From Prevotellaceae bacterium (lineage in GTDB: Bacteria > Bacteroidota > Bacteroidia > Bacteroidales > UBA932): DNA of 6,830 nt. The stretch spans positions 1 to 6,830 of the forward strand of contig JAITKY010000217.1 of assembly GCA_031278135.1 (NCBI GenBank). Direction: 5' to 3'. The translations under genes were made by a program, and so were the position numbers. Each line of letters opens with the position of its first letter. The stretch's first letter is position 1. The notes under the pieces were generated by a model, which saw only the letters and a program-made list of their open reading frames with translations, did no database searches and was not told the DNA's origin. Shown in pieces: positions 1 through 4,129 of this stretch.

Positions 1-303
1 TCCAAAAACACCTTTCATCAACCTCAATAATTGGGTGGTTTCTCCGTCCGACCATGCTATAAGTTTCGCTTCTCGCATTGCTATTAGACGTATAGCGACC
101 TGTTTGCCTTTTGCATCTGCAAATATCGGTTTTAGTTGCTCAATTAAAGCGACAGAGTTGGGATGTATCAAATAATCGGCAAATGTTTTTTGATGAGGTT
201 TACCGGCGTTCTCTTTTACCGGTAAGGTTTGGACGAGCTGTGGTTGTTTGATTATCTCCGGATGTTGTTCGAAATCCGGAGGGAAAAGGTGCTGAACGAT
301 TTG
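1..303 (-). CDS. Unidentified protein, partial: runs off the left edge and has no start codon at its 5' side
   Basis: The minus strand is open from 303 down to 1 (101 codons), just after an in-frame TAG at 304-306. It reads as a plausible soluble protein: a proline/glutamine-rich beginning (HLFPPDFEQHPEIIKQPQ), then FADYLIHPNSVALIEQLK and a helical stretch with KGKQVAIRLIAMREAKLI. The stop codon lies beyond the left edge. There is no ATG, GTG or TTG near the 5' end; the first in-frame ATG (MREAKL) lies deep in the conserved-looking part, so the 5' end was probably lost or replaced. Its first 17 codons overlap the IS66-like remnant on the other strand, so the original gene probably stopped matching near 250. 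The pattern of a short Leu/Ile-rich domain with KGK-VA-I recalls small accessory proteins in Bacteroidota mobile elements, but this is only a recollection. I do not assign a function. Confidence 0.5.
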
Positions 304-404
304 CTAGGATTCGTTCGGTTATTGATACTACTCTCAAAAATGAGAAAGATGTTTTATATGCTTTGAAATGTCTCGCAAATATTCAAATTACGAATAGTAC
401 CTGA
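252..404 (+). pseudogene. C-terminal remnant of an IS66-like transposase
   Basis: The frame opens after a TGA at 249-251 and ends at TGA 402-404, giving 50 codons with no usable start. It contains RNPEGKGAERFARIRS followed by VIDTTLKNEKDVLYALK. This matches the C-terminal signature of IS66-family DDE transposases as I know it (F-R-x-x-x-G-A-x-x-F-x-x-I-R-S-x-I-x-T, then a basic segment and V-x-x-A-L). Only this tail is present: the zinc-finger and DDE catalytic regions of a roughly 400-500 residue enzyme are absent, and the sequence left of about 252 belongs to a different, minus-strand frame. I therefore call it a dead fragment left by a deletion or rearrangement. Family assignment is from motif recognition only. 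Confidence 0.55.
256..281. repeat. Perfect 8-bp inverted repeat at the transposase-remnant junction
   Basis: CTCCGGAT (256-263) and ATCCGGAG (274-281) are exact reverse complements around a 10-nt loop. The hairpin is G/C-rich in an otherwise A/T-rich area. It lies where the minus-strand ORF and the transposase remnant meet. It could be part of a rearrangement end or chance structure inside coding sequence; its role is unknown. Confidence 0.5.
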
Positions 405-492
405 GTAGTTACAATTTGTTATACATAAAATAAAAATCATTTCTTAAAATTGATTGATTGTTTCTCAAAGCGATTGAACTGTTTTGGGGAAA

Positions 493-557
493 CTCCAAAA
501 GGTCTGTTTGGAGCTCCAAAAAAGTCTGTTGGGAGCTCCAAAAAAGTCTGTTTGGAG
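493..557. repeat. Three tandem hairpin units of 21-22 bp
   Basis: Three head-to-tail units lie at 493-513, 514-535 and 536-557 with no spacer. Each starts CTCC-AAA and ends TTTGGAG or TTGGGAG around an AAGTCTG-like core. The third unit has a perfect 7-bp stem (CTCCAAA / TTTGGAG) with an 8-nt loop. Because units abut, the joints are also palindromic: TTTGGAGCTCCAAA (507-520) is perfect. The flanks GGGGAAACTCC (left) and GGAGTTCCCAACCCC (right) are imperfectly complementary, extending the symmetry to the whole block. This is a REP-like or invertible-repeat style element. It has no unique spacers, so it is not a CRISPR array. Read on the minus strand it stays open and supplies the tail of the Fic fragment. 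Confidence 0.85.
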
Positions 558-760
558 TTCCCAACCCCCTGCTTTCACACGCTCTATCAATTCATTATTA
601 ACTCGGTAACCTTCGATGGATAATGAATGGCAGGCGTCCGATTGATATTGTCTGTATCGATATGTTTCGGGCAAGCTCCACATCGGCATACGTTTTTCGG
701 GACGGGAAGAGATATACCAACCTTTGATAATTCCCTGAATAAAACCCTTAAAATCAGACG

Positions 761-768
761 CAAAAGTA
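761..768 (-). promoter_or_regulatory. Promoter-like -7 box of the Fic remnant
   Basis: On the minus strand this reads TACTTTTG followed by CGTC, matching the Bacteroidota -7 consensus TAnnTTTG. The nearest TTTG upstream (784-787 in plus coordinates) is only 15 bp away rather than about 19-21, so the -33 element is poor. If used, transcription would start near 755 and run into the Fic fragment. Confidence 0.4.
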
Positions 769-786
769 GATATTATTTTTACACAA

Positions 787-841
787 ATAAAAATCACAAC
801 ATATATGCAAATATATGCAACGATTTTTATATAAAAATCAT
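787..841. promoter_or_regulatory. Candidate operator: tandem 10-bp repeat plus 18-bp perfect palindrome
   Basis: ATATATGCAA occurs twice with no gap (801-810, 811-820), about one helical turn apart. One base later GATTTTTATATAAAAATC (822-839) is a perfect 18-bp palindrome with no loop, as expected for a dimeric regulator site. ATAAAAATCA, the palindrome's right half, also occurs at 787-796. The block lies 50-100 bp in front of the envelope operon. No clear TAnnTTTG box for that operon is visible here, so the promoter is not defined. A/T richness raises the chance background; the regulator is unknown. Confidence 0.45.
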
Positions 842-889
842 CTTATACAATGTTAATAAAAGTAAAATTTAAAACATCTTATATTTATT

Positions 890-1390
890 ATGAAAAGGTT
901 TAAAAAAAATGCACTATTCTTTATTGTCCTTGTATTGATTGCGGTACAGGGCAGTTCGAGAGACGATTACGATTATTACGATTATTATGATTATTACGCT
1001 GTTTACATGGACAGGACAGATCTCAAAAAATCGATCTCTTACAAACCGGGAACAGAACAAGAAATGAAAAATCCCGGTAAAATCTATTATAAACATCCAT
1101 ATCTTTATGTAAACGAGAAATATAAAGGTGTGCATGTTTTTGATAATACCGACGCTAAATTAGAGAAAAAAGGATTCATAGTAGCGCCGGGTTGTCTGGA
1201 TATGGCTGTGAAAGATAACATTATCTATCTCGACAATTCTGTTGATTTGGTCAGTTTCAATTTAGAAACGCTGAAGGAAACAAAACGGATAGAAAACGTG
1301 TTTCCCGAACCCACACCTCCAAACTGGAATGTCCGGACCGATTACGACCGTCCCGAAAATCTTGTTATTGTAGAATGGATTAAACGTTAA
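890..1390 (+). CDS. Exported propeller-like (LVIVP-type) protein with Asp-Tyr-Tyr repeat
   Basis: The 166-residue product starts with a basic N-terminus and a hydrophobic segment (residues 8-19, ALFFIVLVLIAV), a likely Sec signal. There is no lipobox cysteine, so I expect a periplasmic or membrane-tethered protein. Residues 25-36 form an acidic/aromatic tract with three Asp-Tyr-Tyr units. The rest, with short beta-like blades such as GKIYYKHPYLYVNEKYKGVH and VAPGCLDMAVKDNIIYLD, recalls Bacteroidota proteins annotated with LVIVP repeats (beta-propeller-like). The C-terminus (FPEPTPPNW to NLVIVEWIKR) matches my memory of such proteins, so the short length is probably natural rather than a truncation. 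It is the first gene of a three-gene cluster, 11 nt before the next start. No strong Shine-Dalgarno precedes the ATG, as is usual in this phylum. Function unknown. Confidence 0.8.
   Translation: MKRFKKNALFFIVLVLIAVQGSSRDDYDYYDYYDYYAVYMDRTDLKKSISYKPGTEQEMKNPGKIYYKHPYLYVNEKYKGVHVFDNTDAKLEKKGFIVAPGCLDMAVKDNIIYLDNSVDLVSFNLETLKETKRIENVFPEPTPPNWNVRTDYDRPENLVIVEWIKR
971..997 (+). repeat. Three 9-bp in-frame repeats encoding Asp-Tyr-Tyr
   Basis: GATTATTAC, GATTATTAT and GATTATTAC lie in tandem at 971-979, 980-988 and 989-997, after a related GACGATTAC at 962-970. They encode the acidic/tyrosine tract just behind the signal segment. Units can be lost or gained without shifting the frame. Confidence 0.85.
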
Positions 1391-1401
1391 AGGTAATTAC
1401 G

Positions 1402-2205
1402 ATGAAAAAGATCTATAATTTACTGATTGTAGCGACAATAATGATTACTGCTTCATGTTCGAAGGATGGCAGCAGCGGTGGCAGCAGCGATGGCGGCAGC
1501 GGCGGCGATTCCGGAGGAAAAGGCGGATCGATGGCGCGATTTTGTATTACAGGAGATATGCTTTGCACTGTTGACCAGACAAATTTGAAGTTATTCGATA
1601 TTTCAGAACCTGCAGATCCTGCTTTTCTTTCGGGAAGAACACAGCAGTTGGGATTTGATATCGAAACAATATTCCCAAAGGATTCGCTGTTGTTTATCGG
1701 TTCGCAAGACGGGATGTACATCTATTACATTTCCAATTTAGGATTTCCTCAATCTCTGTCCAAAGTATCGCACATACGCAGTTGCGATCCGGTAGTGGCG
1801 GAGGGAAATTATGCCTATGTTACGCTCAATTCCAACAATGTATGGTGCGGGCGAACATCCAATATTCTCCAGATATATAATATAACAGACCTTACTAACC
1901 CCAAACCTGTAAAAGACGTGATAGGGTTTACGTCTCCAATGGGATTGGGTACAGGTGGCGACAGGCTGTTTATTTGCGATAACGGTTTGAAAGTGTATGA
2001 TATAACAGAAAGGACTGATCCCATACAGATAGCAGACCTTCATACTGCGGGAGTGCATGATGTTTCGGGCGCTTACGACGTTATTGTTATGCCGCACGAC
2101 AATATCAGTGGTGTATTGATACTCGTCGCTTCGAGCGGAATATATCAGTTGGAATATGCGGACAAATCACTGAAATTGTTAAGTAAAATTGAAGTAAAAC
2201 AGTAA
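1402..2205 (+). CDS. Surface lipoprotein with Gly/Ser tether and LVIVP-like propeller repeats
   Basis: The 267-residue product has a lipoprotein signal: a hydrophobic segment ends in TASC, with the lipidated cysteine at residue 19. The next residues, SKDG, partly resemble the lysine/acidic export signal that sends Bacteroidota lipoproteins to the cell surface. Residues 22-43 are a flexible Gly/Ser/Asp tether. The remainder holds repeated blade-like segments: NLKLFDISEPADPAFL, GMYIYYISNLGFPQSL, ILQIYNITDLTNPKPV and GLKVYDITERTDPIQI, each of the form L-x-[VI]-[YF]-[DN]-I-[ST]-[DEN], which is the hallmark of LVIVP-type propellers. I expect a soluble propeller held at the outer membrane. AAAGGT at 1389-1394 could serve as a ribosome site. 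The tight gaps to both neighbours indicate one transcript. The ligand or partner is unknown. Confidence 0.85.
   Translation: MKKIYNLLIVATIMITASCSKDGSSGGSSDGGSGGDSGGKGGSMARFCITGDMLCTVDQTNLKLFDISEPADPAFLSGRTQQLGFDIETIFPKDSLLFIGSQDGMYIYYISNLGFPQSLSKVSHIRSCDPVVAEGNYAYVTLNSNNVWCGRTSNILQIYNITDLTNPKPVKDVIGFTSPMGLGTGGDRLFICDNGLKVYDITERTDPIQIADLHTAGVHDVSGAYDVIVMPHDNISGVLILVASSGIYQLEYADKSLKLLSKIEVKQ
1465..1524 (+). repeat. Degenerate 12-bp tandem repeat encoding the Gly/Ser tether
   Basis: Five 12-bp units, in frame, start at 1465, 1477, 1489, 1501 and 1513; the first three differ by only one or two bases (GATGGCAGCAGC, GGTGGCAGCAGC, GATGGCGGCAGC). They encode DGSS, GGSS, DGGS, GGDS, GGKG. The tract is far more G/C-rich than the gene around it. 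Slippage by whole units would change tether length without a frameshift. Confidence 0.8.
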
Positions 2206-2218
2206 AAGACAAAATTAT

Positions 2219-2893
2219 ATGAAAAAGATATTAAGCGCTTTAATCGCCGTTATATTTGCGATATTGATTTGGCCGGCTCAAATCCAAGCTCAATACGAAA
2301 CGGTTGCGGAGAAACTTCCTCATCAGAAGAAAAAAATTACAATCGCAACACAGCCGTTCTATAGTTACGTTAACGCCGTCAGGTTAGACGTCGAAAAACG
2401 AATCAAAGATACGCCAGCATGGGTTCAGTTAGGCGTTTCGGGACATTTTCTGGCAGATAAAAACAATGAAAAAAACTGGATTATCTTTCCGGGAGATGAA
2501 ATCAGTTATCTTCGCGGTGCCGGTATGGAATTGAACTACAAATATTTCTTCAACAAACAGGAATCGTTGTATTTTTCCGGAGGAGGTTCATACTCGCACT
2601 ACAATATCAAATATTTTGATACTTATTGGCATTCGTACACCATCGACAATTTAGTATATCATACAAAACAGCGAGGAAAAATAGGTCAAAAAATCAATAA
2701 ATTGGGAATTAACGCTTATTTCGGGTATCAAATACCCAAACCGACATTTCTTTTCGATATATTCGTGGGACTTGGTTACAGGCACAGTATCCGAAGCAAC
2801 GATAAAGCTGAACCATTCAATGATGCAACAATTTCATTAGGTTATACGGGTGTTGTCTTCATAACCGGCGTCAGATTTGGCGTTAAACTTTAA
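2219..2893 (+). CDS. Predicted outer-membrane beta-barrel protein
   Basis: The 224-residue product has a classical signal peptide: MKK, a hydrophobic core (residues 5-18) and a likely cleavage after QIQA (before QYETVA). The mature part shows alternating polar/hydrophobic strands with many aromatics and glycines (ESLYFSGGGSYSHYNIKYF, FLFDIFVGLGYRHS, ATISLGYTGVVFITGVRF), and ends in a strand GVRFGVKL, as expected for a small outer-membrane barrel of about 8 strands. No enzymatic motif is visible. It follows the lipoprotein by 13 nt, is last in the cluster, and ends 23 nt before a strong terminator. It may be the membrane partner or anchor of the two propeller-like proteins; that is inference from gene order. 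It also resembles generic porin-family or DUF3575-like barrels, but I cannot fix the family. Confidence 0.75.
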   Translation: MKKILSALIAVIFAILIWPAQIQAQYETVAEKLPHQKKKITIATQPFYSYVNAVRLDVEKRIKDTPAWVQLGVSGHFLADKNNEKNWIIFPGDEISYLRGAGMELNYKYFFNKQESLYFSGGGSYSHYNIKYFDTYWHSYTIDNLVYHTKQRGKIGQKINKLGINAYFGYQIPKPTFLFDIFVGLGYRHSIRSNDKAEPFNDATISLGYTGVVFITGVRFGVKL

Positions 2894-2916
2894 ACACAAA
2901 AATGAAAAAAAACCTG

Positions 2917-2948
2917 AAAAGTCCTCCTCAAAAAAAGGGGGACTTTTT
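2917..2948 (+). terminator. Rho-independent terminator of the envelope operon
   Basis: AAAAGTCC (2917-2924) pairs with GGACTTTT (2940-2947). The stem extends inward through a T-G wobble (2925/2939) and two C-G pairs (2926-2927 with 2937-2938), closing on a 9-nt A-rich loop. The right arm runs into a T tract. The A-rich left arm could make it work in both directions. Confidence 0.85.
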
Positions 2949-2970
2949 GTTGTTGATTGTTGATTTATGA

Positions 2971-3069
2971 TTTTAGATTTCCTTCGGGCGTAAACAACAA
3001 TCTAAAACCAAAGGATCCAAAGATTTACACAGATGAATCAAATCTGTGAACATCTACCGAACATCTGTG
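2971..3069. repeat. Inverted repeats in the gap before trxB
   Basis: TTTTAGATT (2971-2979) and AATCTAAAA (2999-3007) form a perfect 9-bp inverted repeat with a 19-nt loop. Further on, CACAGAT (3028-3034) pairs with ATCTGTG (3042-3048), and a second ATCTGTG copy (3063-3069) offers an alternative partner. The gap between the terminator and the trxB promoter (about 170 bp) holds no gene. These look like degraded intergenic repeat elements; a regulatory role cannot be shown. Confidence 0.55.
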
Positions 3070-3122
3070 GATAAAAAGGGAATTTTGTTGTACACCCAAA
3101 TCGTAAATAAAATAATTTATAT

Positions 3123-3130
3123 TACCTTTG
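3123..3130 (+). promoter_or_regulatory. Promoter -7 box of trxB
   Basis: TACCTTTG followed by CAG is an exact TAnnTTTG match. No TTTG lies at the usual 19-21 bp upstream, so the -33 part is weak. A start near 3136 would leave a leader of about 28 nt before the trxB ATG, without a strong Shine-Dalgarno. Confidence 0.7.
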
Positions 3131-3163
3131 CAGCCGTTAAAAAAGTAAATAAATAATAAAATT

Positions 3164-4120
3164 ATGACAGGAATATCATTGAATAAAAGTCAGGAAACAG
3201 AGACGGTAAATTGTTTGATAACAGGCAGTGGTCCTGCGGGCTATACTGCTGCTATCTATGCGGCGAGGGCGAATTTAAATCCGGTATTGTACGAAGGTTT
3301 GCAGCCCGGAGGTCAGTTGACAACGACTACGGAAGTCGAAAATTTTCCGGGTTATCCCAATGGCGTGTCCGGTTTTCAGATAATGGAAGATATGCGAAAT
3401 CAGGCTTTACGTTTCGGAACGGATGTTCGCTACGGAGATATTACGGAAGTCGATTTTTCGTTGCAACCGTTCATTGTTAAGGCGAGCGACGGAAAAGAAA
3501 TCCGTGCGAAAACGGTTATCATCGCTACCGGCGCTACGGCTAAATATCTTGGGCTTCCGTCCGAACAAAAGTTTAAAGGACAGGGTGTTTCGGCGTGCGC
3601 TACATGCGACGGTTTTTTTTATCGCAAAAAAGACGTCGCTGTTGTTGGCGGTGGCGACACTGCATGCGAAGAAGCCGTTTATTTGGCAGGATTGTGTAAC
3701 AAAGTTTACATGATTGTCAGACGGAATGTTCTGAGAGCCTCGAAAGTGATGCAGGACAGAGTGTTGAAAACCGGAAACATCGAAATCCTCTGGGAACATC
3801 AGACAAAAGAAATCCTGGGCGACGAAAACGGTGTTACCGGAGCATTGCTGACAAACAACAGTATAGAAAAAATCATTGATATTCACGGTTTTTTTCTTGC
3901 AATCGGTCATCATCCCAACTCCGATATATTCAAAAAATACGTCGAAACAGACGGACAGGGATATATCATTACAAAAGGAAAGACAACGGCTACAAACATT
4001 CCGGGTGTTTTTGCCGCCGGCGACGTGCAGGATTCACATTATCGTCAAGGAATTACAGCGGCTGCAAGTGGTTGCATGGCTGCTAAAGACGCTGAAAATT
4101 TTTTGGTGGACAACAATTAA
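3164..4120 (+). CDS. trxB: Thioredoxin reductase (NADPH)
   Basis: This cytoplasmic FAD enzyme moves electrons from NADPH to thioredoxin, keeping protein thiols reduced. The 318-residue length is normal for the low-molecular-weight family. Domains in order: FAD-binding Rossmann motif GSGPAG (residues 21-26) with the GGQLTTTTEVENFPG segment after it; the redox-active CATC pair (C145 and C148) followed by DGFFYRKK; NADPH-binding GGGDTA (162-167) and the R186/R187 and R191 region (VRRNVLRAS) that binds the 2'-phosphate; and the C-terminal FAD motif GVFAAGDV (281-288) with HYRQ and ITAAASG. All key residues are present, so it should be active. The start at 3164 is the first ATG after the promoter and leaves about 10 residues before the conserved part. 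It is followed by glnN after 9 nt. Confidence 0.97.
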   Translation: MTGISLNKSQETETVNCLITGSGPAGYTAAIYAARANLNPVLYEGLQPGGQLTTTTEVENFPGYPNGVSGFQIMEDMRNQALRFGTDVRYGDITEVDFSLQPFIVKASDGKEIRAKTVIIATGATAKYLGLPSEQKFKGQGVSACATCDGFFYRKKDVAVVGGGDTACEEAVYLAGLCNKVYMIVRRNVLRASKVMQDRVLKTGNIEILWEHQTKEILGDENGVTGALLTNNSIEKIIDIHGFFLAIGHHPNSDIFKKYVETDGQGYIITKGKTTATNIPGVFAAGDVQDSHYRQGITAAASGCMAAKDAENFLVDNN

Positions 4121-4129
4121 ATAATATAT

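Larger units (their letters stand above)
465..797 (-). pseudogene. Fic-family protein fragment (N-terminal part), broken at the hairpin array
   Basis: The 110-codon minus-strand frame contains RPEKRMPMWSLPETYRYRQYQ and then SDACHSLSIEGYRVNNELIERVKAGGW (about 561-717). I recognise this as the segment just upstream of the catalytic core in a subgroup of Fic (AMP-transferase-fold) proteins, where S-x-x-IEG belongs to the helix carrying the inhibitory or structural motif. The catalytic HPFxxGNGR loop, which should follow, is missing: right after W (561-563) the frame enters the tandem hairpin repeats, which translate to ELQTDFFGAPNRLFW and similar, ending at TGA 465-467. The first ATG (797) lies upstream of a promoter-like box at 761-768, so the real start is uncertain and may also be lost. 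Without its active site it cannot act as a Fic enzyme. The plus-strand ORF at 627-872 is its shadow. Confidence 0.6.

Noticed and set aside
493..557. Possible CRISPR array
   Set aside because: Three units abut directly with no unique spacers, and no cas gene is nearby.
914..1135. 73-residue minus-strand ORF with an isoleucine/valine run
   Set aside because: The run is the complement of the Asp-Tyr-Tyr repeat in the real plus-strand gene.
890..2205. The first two envelope genes as one gene split by a frameshift
   Set aside because: The second has its own complete lipoprotein signal (TASC, cysteine 19) and the first ends in a normal-looking C-terminus, so they are separate genes.
2902..2970. 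Small ORF of 22 residues starting MKKNLKSPPQ
   Set aside because: It is the transcribed terminator hairpin and T tract read as codons; there is no independent support.
3407..3913. 168-residue minus-strand ORF inside trxB
   Set aside because: It is antisense to the conserved core of trxB, and its composition shows no domain.
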